Shown here one piece after another: positions 1 through 7,829 of a stretch of DNA of 17,263 bases (positions are counted from its first letter, which is position 1; every line of letters starts with the position of its first letter). The stretch comes from Bacteroidales bacterium. GTDB taxonomy: Bacteria; Bacteroidota; Bacteroidia; Bacteroidales; VadinHA17. The position numbers were made by a program, and so were the translations under genes. Below the pieces are notes generated by a model that was not told the DNA's origin, searched no databases, and saw only the letters and a list, made by a program, of their open reading frames with translations. The stretch is taken from contig JALOMK010000006.1 of assembly GCA_025455505.1 (NCBI GenBank), positions 1-17,263 of the forward strand. Direction: 5' to 3'.

Positions 1-1336
1 CGACCGCCGTGACCAGGGCAATGGCGACCACAGGGCCTGAAACCTCCTCCATCACAGCCTGGAAATCGGATGTCAGTGCGTTCGAGTGGCTGAACCTTGA
101 ATAAAAGAGTCTGAGTCCCCTCGTGAAATTCTCAGTGCCTGTAAGGTTTCGAAGCATGTGCAGCACCCAGGCTCCCTTCTGATATGAGTTAGGATTCAGA
201 AGGTCCATCAGCTTGTTAACAGTTGTGTCTATTACAGGCGCCTGCTTCCTTTCCCAGAACCTGAGCACCCTGGTGCGTGCAGACTTCATGTCCGATTCGA
301 GCCTTGTCCTGCCCTGCTTCGATTCGAAATACATTGACGTAAGATATGTTGCAAAGCCTTCGCTCAGCCATACGTGATGCCAGTCGGCTTCAGTTACACA
401 GTCGCCGAACCACTGGTGCGCAATCTCATGTGCAATAAGGCCTTCTGAGCTGCCTGTGCCTGTAACTGAGTTCTCTGAATAGAATATTGTTCCTGCATTC
501 TCCAGCCCGCCGTATATAGTCTTTGACTGAACATTGGCAAGCTTTCCGTACGGGTATTTTCCAATTAATGATGAGTAATAGCGGAGAGGCTCAGTTGCAA
601 TTGCATAGTCCCTGAATCCTTCGGCCCTGTTTTCGGGGTACACCCAGGCCCACACGGGTGTGCCCTCATGATCACCGGTCAGTGCAGAGGCAAAGCGGGC
701 TGCCCCGAAAGTCATTACCTTGGTTGCAAGCGGATCTGATTCGTGCCATCTTGTAATTGTTATATTGCCCGGCATCCTGCTCAGCTCGGTGAGCATGCCG
801 CTTGCTATCACGCTGTAAGTGTCAGGAGCAGTAATAATGAAATCAACTCCCGCCTTATCGTAGGGGTGATCGATGCAGGGAAGATACCTGTGTGCCCTGT
901 CGGGCCAGTGGTCGGCAAAGAAGGTCCTGTTCCCGTATTTATTCTTTGAAATTATGAGGCCATCAGAAGGAATGCCTGAGTAATCCACGATGATGTTCAG
1001 GGTATCCGGCCTGATGAAATCAATTCCCGGAACAATCTCAAGCCTGCTTCCTGTGTGCGACCAGACGGCTTTGCGTCCTTCAACCAGAACCCGTGATACC
1101 GCCATTCCCCTGCCCGAAGCACCCTGCCCTTCGAGGTCGAGATACACAATCGCTTCCTTCCCCCTGCGCAGGATATCGACAGCAGCAGAGCCCTGGATTT
1201 TATCAGTGGAGTCACTCAGTGTAATTGAAAAACTGTAATGAAGCACATCAAGATTGTAATTTCTTTTGTACCCGTCATGTGCCGAAAGTAAAGAACAGGC
1301 AAAGAGCGTAAGGATTAAAACAGGAAATCTTTTCAT
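1..1336 (-). CDS. M1 family metallo-aminopeptidase, secreted (3' part lies outside the window)
   Basis: Reading the minus strand from the ATG at 1336 gives 445 residues with no stop before the left edge, so the C-terminus is missing. An in-frame TAA seven codons upstream fixes the start closely. Residues 1-19 (MKRFPVLILTLFACSLLSA) form a signal peptide, so the enzyme should be periplasmic or outer-membrane exposed; a lipoprotein at Cys14 is possible but the lipobox is poor. The zinc site is HEIAH at 303-307 with the third ligand Glu326 in WLSEGFATY, the exact HExxH-18-E spacing of M1 (gluzincin) peptidases. The substrate-recognition GAMEN motif appears as GGLENAGT at 276-283, a variation seen in bacterial M1 enzymes. 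It would remove N-terminal residues from peptides, probably for nutrition. A 52-base gap separates it from the EamA gene upstream on the same strand, so it could be co-transcribed. Family call is secure; the substrate is unknown. Confidence 0.95.
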   Translation of the reverse strand, partial: MKRFPVLILTLFACSLLSAHDGYKRNYNLDVLHYSFSITLSDSTDKIQGSAAVDILRRGKEAIVYLDLEGQGASGRGMAVSRVLVEGRKAVWSHTGSRLEIVPGIDFIRPDTLNIIVDYSGIPSDGLIISKNKYGNRTFFADHWPDRAHRYLPCIDHPYDKAGVDFIITAPDTYSVIASGMLTELSRMPGNITITRWHESDPLATKVMTFGAARFASALTGDHEGTPVWAWVYPENRAEGFRDYAIATEPLRYYSSLIGKYPYGKLANVQSKTIYGGLENAGTIFYSENSVTGTGSSEGLIAHEIAHQWFGDCVTEADWHHVWLSEGFATYLTSMYFESKQGRTRLESDMKSARTRVLRFWERKQAPVIDTTVNKLMDLLNPNSYQKGAWVLHMLRNLTGTENFTRGLRLFYSRFSHSNALTSDFQAVMEEVSGPVVAIALVTAV

Positions 1337-1388
1337 GTGGCTTATCTGTTTCTTTTATTTAAGCTGTTGTCATTGCCTTGCTGAAAGC

Positions 1389-2297
1389 TCAGTTCTGCCT
1401 GTCACGGTTGAAACCCGGCCAGCTGACAAAGAAAACTCCTCCGAATATAAGAAGGGCAGCTATTACCATAACAAGCCTTATGTTGTCCTGGCCCAGAAGA
1501 GTGGCGAGGTAGGCGGCAATTACAGGCTGTGTATAAGTGTATGTGCTCACAACCGTGGGACTCATCCGCCGAAGGCCGATCGTAAGGAGCAGGTATCCGA
1601 GAAAAGTTGCAAACACAACGACGAAACCTATTGACAGCCATCCGTAAAGGTTTATTGCTCCCCAGTCCATAGTACTCCACTGGTGATACCCGACAGGAAT
1701 GTTCGTAAACATCCCGAACAGGAAAGTCCACTTCATCACTGTAACCGGATGATATTTTGTAAGCATCCTCTTGATTATTACAGTATAGAAAGCCCAGCTT
1801 ACAGTGTTGATTAGTGTGTAAAGATCGCCCATGAAGGTCCTGCTGCTGACATCCGGAGTGCCATTCTGAAGTATCAGTATCATTACCCCCGACAGGCCTG
1901 TTGCAAGACCTATTCCTTTTGCAAGCGAAATGTTCTCTTTCAGGATGAAGGCCGCAAAAATAAAAGCGAAAATGGGGTTTGTTGCAAGGATTATCGACGA
2001 ATTTATAGGCGAGGTCATATTCAGGCCTACAAGGAAGAGAGTCTGGTTGATTACAACACCGAAAAAGGAACATGCAAAAAGATAGAGCAGGTCTTTCCTC
2101 TCTACTTTTTCCCTGCGGACAAAAAATGAAGCCCCCCAGAACATAAGGGCAGCCATGACACTTCGGAGTGACACAAGGGCAAAGGGTTTTATCTGGTCCG
2201 GCATTGCATATTTCGCAATTGAAAAGTTCAGGCCGTAGATTATGTTCGCACCGAGGAGGGCCAGATGTGCCCAGGTATTTACCCTGCTCTTGTTCAT
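1389..2297 (-). CDS. EamA family transporter (drug/metabolite transporter superfamily)
   Basis: This 302-residue protein is almost entirely hydrophobic, with about ten membrane helices in two homologous EamA halves, roughly residues 10-143 and 156-292. The first half contains the typical N-terminal stretch GLNFSIAKYAM (22-32), and the first half ends in the usual pattern NPIFAFIFAAFILKE. Length and layout match the 10-TMS DMT family, which exports or exchanges small metabolites such as amino acids in the inner membrane. The substrate cannot be told from sequence. A perfect TAnnTTTG promoter element lies 17-24 bases before the ATG. The gene is divergent from the dehydrogenase at 2345 and lies upstream of the M1 peptidase. 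A long overlapping frame on the same strand is only a shadow. Family call is strong; role unknown. Confidence 0.93.
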   Translation of the reverse strand: MNKSRVNTWAHLALLGANIIYGLNFSIAKYAMPDQIKPFALVSLRSVMAALMFWGASFFVRREKVERKDLLYLFACSFFGVVINQTLFLVGLNMTSPINSSIILATNPIFAFIFAAFILKENISLAKGIGLATGLSGVMILILQNGTPDVSSRTFMGDLYTLINTVSWAFYTVIIKRMLTKYHPVTVMKWTFLFGMFTNIPVGYHQWSTMDWGAINLYGWLSIGFVVVFATFLGYLLLTIGLRRMSPTVVSTYTYTQPVIAAYLATLLGQDNIRLVMVIAALLIFGGVFFVSWPGFNRDRQN

Positions 2298-2313
2298 CAG
2301 TAGTTAAGTTGGG

Positions 2314-2321
2314 CAAAAGTA
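2314..2321 (-). promoter_or_regulatory. Bacteroidetes-type -7 element for the EamA gene
   Basis: The minus strand reads TACTTTTG, a full match to the Bacteroidetes -7 consensus TAnnTTTG. Transcription would start near 2307, leaving a leader of only about ten bases before the ATG at 2297. No convincing -33 TTTG is seen. It lies only 4 bases from the opposite-facing element at 2326-2333, so the two promoters are back to back. Confidence 0.5.
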
Positions 2322-2325
2322 TTCA

Positions 2326-2333
2326 TATATTTG
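2326..2333 (+). promoter_or_regulatory. Bacteroidetes-type -7 element for the SDR gene
   Basis: TATATTTG matches TAnnTTTG exactly and lies 12 bases before the ATG at 2345. The expected transcription start near 2340 would give an almost leaderless mRNA. The same octamer is found upstream of the spermidine operon (minus strand) and trkH, which supports it as a genuine promoter word in this genome. No clear -33 box. Confidence 0.5.
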
Positions 2334-2344
2334 AAATAAAAAGT

Positions 2345-3049
2345 ATGCAGAAGATTAATATTATCAGCGGGGGAACGAGCGGACTCGGATTCGAAATTGC
2401 AAGCAGGCTGGCAGCCCTTGGGAAGAACATCCTTATTCTGGGCCGCACCGGTTCGAAAGTCTCCGATGCTACGATGCAACTGAAAAAAACAGCTGCCGGC
2501 TCAGCTGTGGAATCACTCGTGTGCAACATTGGCAATGAGGATGACATAAAGATGGTTGGTGCCTTTCTCCTGAGGAACAAGTATTCGGTTGACTACCTTT
2601 TCAATAATGCAGGAATGGGCATGTTTGCATCTGCCGAAACCTCAACAGCCGCAATGGTTGACAGGGTTTTCGAGGCCAACATCAGGGGGATGATACTGCT
2701 GACGTCCCAGGTCCTCAGGCTCACTCCTGAAGAAGAAGAGCTCACAATAGTCAACATAATGTCAACCTCTGCCCTGTTCGGAAGAAACGAGGAAACAATA
2801 TACTGTGCGGCAAAATGGGCAGCCCGCGGCTACACTGAGGCATTAAGGACTGAACTTAAGGGGACCAGAAGAAATATTATTGCAGTATACCCCGGCGGAA
2901 TGAAGACTGATTTCTGGAAAATACCAGGTCAGCAGAGGGATATTTCGTCTTTCATGGATCCCGCAGAAGTGGCAGAAAAAATAGTAAATGCAGTACTTGT
3001 CTCCGGAAGGATGCTTGTAACCGATATCACAATAAACAGGAAAAAATAA
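2345..3049 (+). CDS. Short-chain dehydrogenase/reductase (SDR) family oxidoreductase
   Basis: This 234-residue protein is a classical-size SDR. The Rossmann nucleotide-binding loop is SGGTSGLG (8-15), with GR at 33-34 suggesting NADP(H) preference. NNAG is at 87-90, the structural Asn at 112, and the catalytic residues are Ser140, Tyr153 and Lys157 (YCAAK), followed by the PGG..T stretch at 183-188. The full Asn-Ser-Tyr-Lys tetrad is present, so it should be an active reductase or dehydrogenase of an unknown carbonyl or alcohol substrate in the cytosol. An in-frame ATG at 2168 exists, but that extension would lie inside the divergent EamA gene and does not resemble an SDR. The ATG at 2345 immediately precedes the first Rossmann strand and sits downstream of a TATATTTG promoter. 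It is a single-gene unit ending in a terminator-like hairpin. The specific reaction cannot be assigned. Confidence 0.93.
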   Translation: MQKINIISGGTSGLGFEIASRLAALGKNILILGRTGSKVSDATMQLKKTAAGSAVESLVCNIGNEDDIKMVGAFLLRNKYSVDYLFNNAGMGMFASAETSTAAMVDRVFEANIRGMILLTSQVLRLTPEEEELTIVNIMSTSALFGRNEETIYCAAKWAARGYTEALRTELKGTRRNIIAVYPGGMKTDFWKIPGQQRDISSFMDPAEVAEKIVNAVLVSGRMLVTDITINRKK

Positions 3050-3067
3050 ATTCAAATATTTTTTCCT
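3038..3067. terminator. Bidirectional terminator-like hairpin between convergent genes
   Basis: A perfect 11-base inverted repeat, AGGAAAAAATA (3038-3048) and TATTTTTTCCT (3057-3067), encloses an 8-base loop. It has an A-tract on one arm and a T-tract on the other, so it could act on both strands for the convergent SDR and nspC genes. The left arm includes the last codons and most of the TAA stop of the SDR gene. The stem is AT-rich, so its strength is uncertain. Confidence 0.5.
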
Positions 3068-3113
3068 CTTAAAATCCGCTGTCCGGGCCCTGCTATGACA
3101 GAATCAGCTGTAT

Positions 3114-4277
3114 CTATGACAAACGGTTTTTATAGTCTTCGTAGCCGAATTCCCTCAGCAGCCTGAACTCATTGTCCTTTGTCCAGATTCCGATTGAAGG
3201 ATGGTGAACGCCGTTGAAAGTGGTTGTCTTCACCATCGTATAATGGATCATATCCATGAAGACTACCTTGTCACCTACCCGGAGTTCATTTTCAAAGCTC
3301 CAGTCTCCCATGAAGTCCCCGGAAAGGCATGAATTTCCTCCTAGTCTGTAAATCTTTCTTCCTGGTACCGGGTCAGAAGCGCCCAGTATTTTGGGCTTAT
3401 AGGGCATCTCAAGGCAATCGGGCATATGGGCTGTGAAAGAAACGTCGAGGATTGCTGTGGTTATGTCCTGGTTTACAACAATGTCTTCGACACTTGCTAC
3501 AAGTTCACCGGTTTCCCATGCGAATGCGCTGCCCGGCTCGAGTATCAGATGCAGTCCCGTCCTTTTCCTGAAGTCAGTAAGCAAAGTGATAAGATGAGCA
3601 GGGTCATAATCATTTCGGGTCACAAGGTGTCCTCCGCCCATATTTATCCATTTGATCTCACTGAAAAACCTGCCGAATTTTTTCTCAACAACATCGAGAA
3701 CACGTTCAAGTGCATGTGAATCAGATTCGAAAAGAACATGAAAATGGAATCCTTCAAGCCCTTCAGGAAGAGTATCTCCAAGGTCTTCAGCAGTCACACC
3801 CAGCCTTGAGCCGGGCGAGCAGGGATTATATATGCCATGGCCAACTTCAGAGAATTCAGGATTTATCCTGAGCCCGGGAGATATCCTGTGGCTGCAATAT
3901 CTGACAGCATCTTTGAATTTAGCGAACTGCTGAAGCGAGTTAAAGGTAACATGCGAGCTGTAGCGGAGGATAGCCGGGAAATCGGATTCTTTATATACAG
4001 GTGAATAAGTATGTGCAGGCGAGCCGATTTCCTCGAAACACAACCTTGCCTCATCGGCAGAACTTGCAGCAGCACCGTTTACATATTCTTTCAGCACGGG
4101 AAAGACGCCCCACATCGCAAATCCCTTGAAGGCAAGGATAATCTCAGCCCCCGACTCATCTGAAATTTTCCTGATAAGACCGAGGTTTCTTCTGAAGCGC
4201 TCCTCCTCTATGACATAGCAGGGGGATTGTATCCTTTTGTAATCGATCACGGCATCATAATTCCAGGTCAACATCAT
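3114..4277 (-). CDS. nspC: Carboxynorspermidine/carboxyspermidine decarboxylase
   Basis: This 387-residue PLP enzyme belongs to fold type III (alanine racemase/ornithine decarboxylase fold). The PLP-binding lysine is Lys51 in LAFKGFAMW. The barrel continues with FHFH (177-180), the glycine-rich GGGH (214-217) that holds the phosphate, and EPGSAFAWETG (247-257). Cys317 and Asp321 in NSCLSGD correspond to the active-site Cys and Asp donated across the dimer in this family. It decarboxylates carboxyspermidine (or carboxynorspermidine) to spermidine (or norspermidine), the last step of the aspartate-semialdehyde route to triamines, in the cytosol. Its start overlaps the end of the dehydrogenase gene by 23 bases, implying translational coupling. 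A GGTGGA stretch just before the ATG may serve as a weak ribosome site. Length is normal. Whether the main product is spermidine or norspermidine cannot be read from sequence; spermidine is likely in Bacteroidetes. Confidence 0.93.
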   Translation of the reverse strand: MMLTWNYDAVIDYKRIQSPCYVIEEERFRRNLGLIRKISDESGAEIILAFKGFAMWGVFPVLKEYVNGAAASSADEARLCFEEIGSPAHTYSPVYKESDFPAILRYSSHVTFNSLQQFAKFKDAVRYCSHRISPGLRINPEFSEVGHGIYNPCSPGSRLGVTAEDLGDTLPEGLEGFHFHVLFESDSHALERVLDVVEKKFGRFFSEIKWINMGGGHLVTRNDYDPAHLITLLTDFRKRTGLHLILEPGSAFAWETGELVASVEDIVVNQDITTAILDVSFTAHMPDCLEMPYKPKILGASDPVPGRKIYRLGGNSCLSGDFMGDWSFENELRVGDKVVFMDMIHYTMVKTTTFNGVHHPSIGIWTKDNEFRLLREFGYEDYKNRLS

Positions 4278-5448
4278 GAAGTTCCACCCATGGAAGGCCC
4301 AGCCTGTTCAGTTCGGCCATGAAGGGATCAGGATCAAACTCTTCAACATTATATACTCCGGGTTTCTTCCAGATGCCCTTGAGGTACATCATGGCTCCTA
4401 TTGCTGCCGGGACACCTGTAGTATAGCTAACGCCCTGGGTTCCTGTTTCAGCATATGCAGCTTCGTGGCTGCAGTTGTTGTATACGTAATATGTCTTTTC
4501 CTTCCCGTCCTTAAGACCCCTGATCCTGCATCCTATCGATGTTTTCCCCGTATAATTCTCGCCAAGTTCTCCCGGGTCGGGAAGAACAGCCTTAAGGAAT
4601 TGTATCGGAATTATCTCCCTGCCCTCGAACATTATAGGCTCTATGCCTGCCATGCCGATATTCTGGATCACTCTCAGGTGGGTAAGGTATTCCTGCCCGA
4701 ATGTCATCCAGAAACGCGCTCTCTTCAGGGTGGGGAAATTCTTAACAAGCGATTCAAGTTCCTCGTGATAGATAAGGTATGACTCCTTTGGTCCTATCTC
4801 TGGGTAATTCAGAGGCTTGTGTATTTCATGAGGTTTAGTGTACACCCATTTCCCGTTCTCCCAGTATTTTCCTTTCTGGGTCACCTCCCTTATATTTATT
4901 TCGGGATTGAAATTTGTTGCAAACGGTTTGCCATGGTCTCCTGCATTGCAGTCGACTATATCGAGGTACTGGATTTCATCGAAATGGTGTTTTGCGGCAT
5001 AGGCAGTAAACACAGATGTAACCCCGGGATCGAATCCGCAGCCAAGGATGGCAGTGATCCCTGCATCCTTATACCTGTCCCTGTATGCCCACTGCCAGCT
5101 GTATTCGAATTTTGCCTCCTCCAGCGGTTCATAGTTGGCAGTATCGAGGTAGGCGACTCCCGTTGCCAGGCAGGCATCCATTATATGCAGGTCCTGGTAT
5201 GGCAGCGCCACGTTCACGACAAGATCAGGCTTGAACGATTTTATAAGCTTTATAAGTTCAGGCACATTGTCGGCGTCGATCTGTGCCGTTGACACATTTT
5301 TGCTTCCCAGGCGGGCGGCTATTGCATCGCATTTGGATAAGGTCCGGCTTGCAAGCAGTATCTCAGAAAACACATCCGGCAGTGAAGCCATCTTGCTTAC
5401 AACAACAGTTCCGACGCCTCCGGCGCCGATCACAAGTACTTTTCCCAT
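4255..5448 (-). CDS. Carboxy(nor)spermidine dehydrogenase (saccharopine dehydrogenase family)
   Basis: This 397-residue protein starts with a Rossmann dinucleotide fold, with GAGGVG at 8-13. It also carries ALPYQD (81-86) and the family stretch GCGFDPGVTS (136-145). It belongs to the saccharopine dehydrogenase-like group. Known members next to nspC reductively condense L-aspartate-beta-semialdehyde with putrescine or 1,3-diaminopropane, using NADPH, to give carboxyspermidine or carboxynorspermidine. The overlapping nspC downstream supports this over a true lysine-pathway saccharopine dehydrogenase. The operon replaces the SpeD/SpeE route; neither speD nor speE is seen here. A TATATTTG promoter lies about 40 bases upstream, and a perfect 18-base dyad lies in the leader. 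The start is placed at MGKVLVIGAG, directly at the Rossmann strand as is normal. Family and pathway are confident; amine preference is not. Confidence 0.93.
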   Translation of the reverse strand: MGKVLVIGAGGVGTVVVSKMASLPDVFSEILLASRTLSKCDAIAARLGSKNVSTAQIDADNVPELIKLIKSFKPDLVVNVALPYQDLHIMDACLATGVAYLDTANYEPLEEAKFEYSWQWAYRDRYKDAGITAILGCGFDPGVTSVFTAYAAKHHFDEIQYLDIVDCNAGDHGKPFATNFNPEINIREVTQKGKYWENGKWVYTKPHEIHKPLNYPEIGPKESYLIYHEELESLVKNFPTLKRARFWMTFGQEYLTHLRVIQNIGMAGIEPIMFEGREIIPIQFLKAVLPDPGELGENYTGKTSIGCRIRGLKDGKEKTYYVYNNCSHEAAYAETGTQGVSYTTGVPAAIGAMMYLKGIWKKPGVYNVEEFDPDPFMAELNRLGLPWVELHDVDLEL

Positions 5449-5465
5449 AAAGCATATTATTAAGA

Positions 5466-5483
5466 TTTCAGTCAGGTCTGAAA
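5466..5483. promoter_or_regulatory. Dyad in the leader of the spermidine operon
   Basis: TTTCAG (5466-5471) and CTGAAA (5478-5483) are perfect inverted arms around a 6-base centre. The dyad covers the predicted transcription start and early leader of the carboxyspermidine dehydrogenase gene. It could be an operator or a small leader hairpin. No known family of sites is recognised. Confidence 0.35.
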
Positions 5484-5488
5484 CATTT

Positions 5489-5496
5489 CAAATATA
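5489..5496 (-). promoter_or_regulatory. -7 element for the spermidine operon
   Basis: The minus strand reads TATATTTG, an exact TAnnTTTG match. A start near 5482 would give a leader of about 35 bases before the ATG at 5448. No clear -33 TTTG at the right distance was seen. Confidence 0.55.
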
Positions 5497-5589
5497 GCAC
5501 AAAAAACTGCCTCCTGCCACAAGCTGAGGGCAAAAATCTTTTATTATGATGCATAATGAAATCCGGAGAGATCAATCACAATATCTGAT

Positions 5590-5597
5590 TATATTTG
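5590..5597 (+). promoter_or_regulatory. -7 element for trkH
   Basis: TATATTTG at this site matches TAnnTTTG, giving a start near 5604 and a leader of about 18 bases. About 33 bases further upstream, ATTATG (5543-5548) and CATAAT (5552-5557) form a small dyad that could bind a regulator, though such AT-rich dyads arise easily by chance. Confidence 0.5.
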
Positions 5598-5621
5598 TAC
5601 AAGGAATATGCCTGAAACCTG

Positions 5622-7067
5622 ATGAAGCTAATCCATCCTCTTATTATTCTTAAAATCCTCAGCACAATTCTGGCAATAGTAACTGCAACGCTTTTATTCC
5701 CCTTGCCCCTTGCTGTTTATCATGGTGAGCCACTAAGCCCATTCCTGCTCTCTGCTGCAATCACGGGTCTACTGTCGGCAAGTTTTATTATTTTGACAAG
5801 GGGTGTGGATCTGAACAAATTCAGCAACCGCGACGGATATCTCGCAGTAACTCTTGCATGGATTCTTCTTTCATTGTCAGGAGCCCTGCCATACCTTATC
5901 AGCGGTTCGATACCACGGATAACAGATGCATTCTTTGAATCAGCATCAGGATTCTCTACAACAGGATCTTCAATACTGACTGATATCGAGTCACTTCCCT
6001 TTTCAATTCTGTTCTGGAGGAGTCTTACTCACTGGGTAGGAGGAATAGGAATAATTGTTCTTGTAATTCTTATCTTCCCGACACTAAGGGTCAGCGGTTA
6101 CCAGCTGTTCAGTCTTGAATCATCATTGAAGGAAAAGATACATTCACGCGCAAAGGGCATAGCAATAAGGATCATGCTGATATATTTCGGACTCACTGTC
6201 AGCGAGGTAATATTTCTTTCGCTTGGTGAAATGAACATTTTCGATAGTGTTTGTCATGCAATGGGAACAATAGCCACTGGTGGCTTTTCAACAAAAAACC
6301 TCAGCCTAATGCATTATTCAGCATACAGCCAATATGTTGTGATGATATTTATGTTTCTCGCCGGAACCAGTCAGATAATCTACTACTATCTTGTTAAACG
6401 GAATTTTACAAAAATAAGGCAGAACGAAGAATTATGGTTTTATATAGTTGTCGTTGTAATCTCAGGATCTTTTGCCACATCGATACTTATGGCGAATACG
6501 TCAATGAATCTGGAACAGGCATTCAGGGTAGGCTTCTTCCAGATAGTATCAATAATAACCTGCACTGGATTTGCTTCCGCTGATTTTCTTTTATGGCCAT
6601 CAGTCGGCCTTATGCTGATATTCCTGCTTATGTTTTCCGGTGGCAGCACAGGATCAACCAGCGGAGGTATTAAGATGGCCCGTCATTTAATAGTTCTAAA
6701 GAACTTAAAAAATGTTATAACCAAGCTTACCCATCCAAAGTCAATAACATTCACAAGGCTGAACGGCAAAATGATTTCAGAAGAGACTAACATTTCAATT
6801 CTCTCCTTTATAATTCTGTACCTGTTTATTTTTCTGACAGGGACAATCGTTATAGTATTATCGGGACTTGATCCTGTAACTTCTGCAACTTCAGTAGCAA
6901 CCTGCATGGCCGGAATCGGGCCAGGGCTGGGGACTGTCGGACCAATGAGCAATTTTGCTCATCTTCCGGTATTCAGCAAGCTGATTCTGAGTTTTATTAT
7001 GATAATCGGCAGGCTTGAAATAATAACAGTCTTTACTCTCTTCACAAGGTCATTCTGGAAGCTTTGA
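5622..7067 (+). CDS. trkH: TrkH family potassium uptake protein (membrane subunit)
   Basis: This 481-residue inner-membrane protein has the four M1-P-M2 repeats of the Trk/Ktr/HKT superfamily. The four pore-loop filter segments are ASGFSTTG (108-115), GTIATGGF (215-222), TCTGFASA (313-320) and ATCMAGIGPGLG (426-437), each with its conserved selectivity glycine. The FSGGSTGSTSGGIK stretch (338-351) is the diagnostic intramembrane loop before M2 of the third repeat, which gates TrkH. The length is normal for TrkH. It imports K+ (possibly Na+-coupled) and normally needs a cytosolic nucleotide-binding TrkA ring; no trkA gene lies in the window, so the partner must be encoded elsewhere. It is divergent from the spermidine operon and convergent with murU. 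The start follows a TATATTTG promoter; an ATG twelve bases earlier runs straight into a stop. Confidence 0.96.
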   Translation: MKLIHPLIILKILSTILAIVTATLLFPLPLAVYHGEPLSPFLLSAAITGLLSASFIILTRGVDLNKFSNRDGYLAVTLAWILLSLSGALPYLISGSIPRITDAFFESASGFSTTGSSILTDIESLPFSILFWRSLTHWVGGIGIIVLVILIFPTLRVSGYQLFSLESSLKEKIHSRAKGIAIRIMLIYFGLTVSEVIFLSLGEMNIFDSVCHAMGTIATGGFSTKNLSLMHYSAYSQYVVMIFMFLAGTSQIIYYYLVKRNFTKIRQNEELWFYIVVVVISGSFATSILMANTSMNLEQAFRVGFFQIVSIITCTGFASADFLLWPSVGLMLIFLLMFSGGSTGSTSGGIKMARHLIVLKNLKNVITKLTHPKSITFTRLNGKMISEETNISILSFIILYLFIFLTGTIVIVLSGLDPVTSATSVATCMAGIGPGLGTVGPMSNFAHLPVFSKLILSFIMIIGRLEIITVFTLFTRSFWKL

Positions 7068-7068
7068 C

Positions 7069-7093
7069 CTTTCCTTTGGACAACCGCGGAAAG
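7069..7093. terminator. Possible weak hairpin between convergent trkH and murU
   Basis: CTTTCC (7069-7074) and GGAAAG (7088-7093) are perfect 6-base arms, with an inner GG/CC pair around ACAA. It begins two bases after the trkH stop, where a terminator is expected. There is no T-tract, so it may be a chance structure. Confidence 0.25.
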
Positions 7094-7109
7094 AATCTAT
7101 GAAGAATTA

Positions 7110-7829
7110 TCAGTTTCCCCTGACAAGTGATCGTATATATTCGAGGCTTTCCGGGGTTCCTATGTCGCCCCAGTATCCCGAATCATCAGTATAAGTAAAA
7201 ATCTCATGACTGACAGCCAGCCTGAGATATAAATCTGTCATAGTATACTTCCCGTCATACATGTGATTGAAGATCATCGGATCGATTATATGTATTCCTG
7301 AAAAAGCTATTTCCGTGAGATTCTGCGGATTGCAACCCGCTAAAATTTCCTCTCCGGTTGCCCTGTTCCTCCATCCCCTCAGTATTCCCTGCTCATCAGT
7401 AAGAAAGTACCTCTTGCCGCTACGGTGCCTCACTGCAAGCGAAGCTATTCCGCCTTTTGCAATATGAAACCTGTAGAGATCCGAGTAGTCTATAGTGCTT
7501 ACTATGTCGACATTTACAAGAAGAAAGGGATCACTGCCGAAAAACCACCTTGCCTTGTAAAGTCCGCCCCCGGTCTCGAGCAGGCCTTCTCTTTCATCGG
7601 ACACCGTAATGTTGAATCCGATTTGGTTCAGCTTTGCTACCTCCTCCTCCACCATTGAAGCGAAATGATGCACATTGACTATTATGTCACTGAAGCCGTG
7701 AGCTGTGCATTTTTCAGCTGCATAGTGCAAGGCAGTTTTTCCATCTATATCCACAAGGGCCTTGGGTATTGACTGTGTTATTTCTCCGAGCCTTGTTCCC
7801 TTGCCTGCAGCCAGGATCATTGCCTTCAT
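7110..7829 (-). CDS. murU: Sugar-1-phosphate nucleotidyltransferase, MurU-like (MurNAc-1-P uridylyltransferase)
   Basis: This 239-residue protein is a single GT-A-like nucleotidyltransferase domain. The nucleotide-binding signature LAAGKGTRLGEIT..IPKAL (6-25) is complete. The first metal ligand is Asp108 in VNVDI and the second is Asp222 in WGDIGT. There is no C-terminal left-handed helix acetyltransferase domain as in GlmU, and the size fits MurU. MurU transfers UMP to MurNAc alpha-1-phosphate to give UDP-MurNAc, feeding salvaged MurNAc back into wall synthesis without MurA/MurB. Its ATG overlaps the stop of the kinase gene (ATGA). This kinase-transferase pairing is the main reason to prefer MurU over mannose-1-P guanylyltransferase or glucose-1-P thymidylyltransferase. 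The family is certain; the substrate is inferred from context. Confidence 0.8.
   Translation of the reverse strand: MKAMILAAGKGTRLGEITQSIPKALVDIDGKTALHYAAEKCTAHGFSDIIVNVHHFASMVEEEVAKLNQIGFNITVSDEREGLLETGGGLYKARWFFGSDPFLLVNVDIVSTIDYSDLYRFHIAKGGIASLAVRHRSGKRYFLTDEQGILRGWRNRATGEEILAGCNPQNLTEIAFSGIHIIDPMIFNHMYDGKYTMTDLYLRLAVSHEIFTYTDDSGYWGDIGTPESLEYIRSLVRGN

Noticed and set aside
1266..1634. A 122-codon plus-strand open frame across the gap between the M1 and EamA genes
   Set aside because: It overlaps both genes antisense and its sequence is not protein-like. The hydrophobic stretch comes from the reverse of other coding sequence.
1402..2316. A 304-codon open frame on the minus strand
   Set aside because: It is a shifted-frame shadow of the EamA gene. 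Its product is Cys/His/Pro-rich with no family pattern, while the EamA frame has clear membrane helices.
2168..2344. N-terminal extension of the SDR protein to an upstream ATG
   Set aside because: It lies mostly inside the divergent EamA gene, precedes the promoter element, and does not resemble SDR sequence.
4276..5292. Two open frames of 168 and 157 codons on the plus strand
   Set aside because: Both are antisense to the carboxyspermidine dehydrogenase gene and have no family features.
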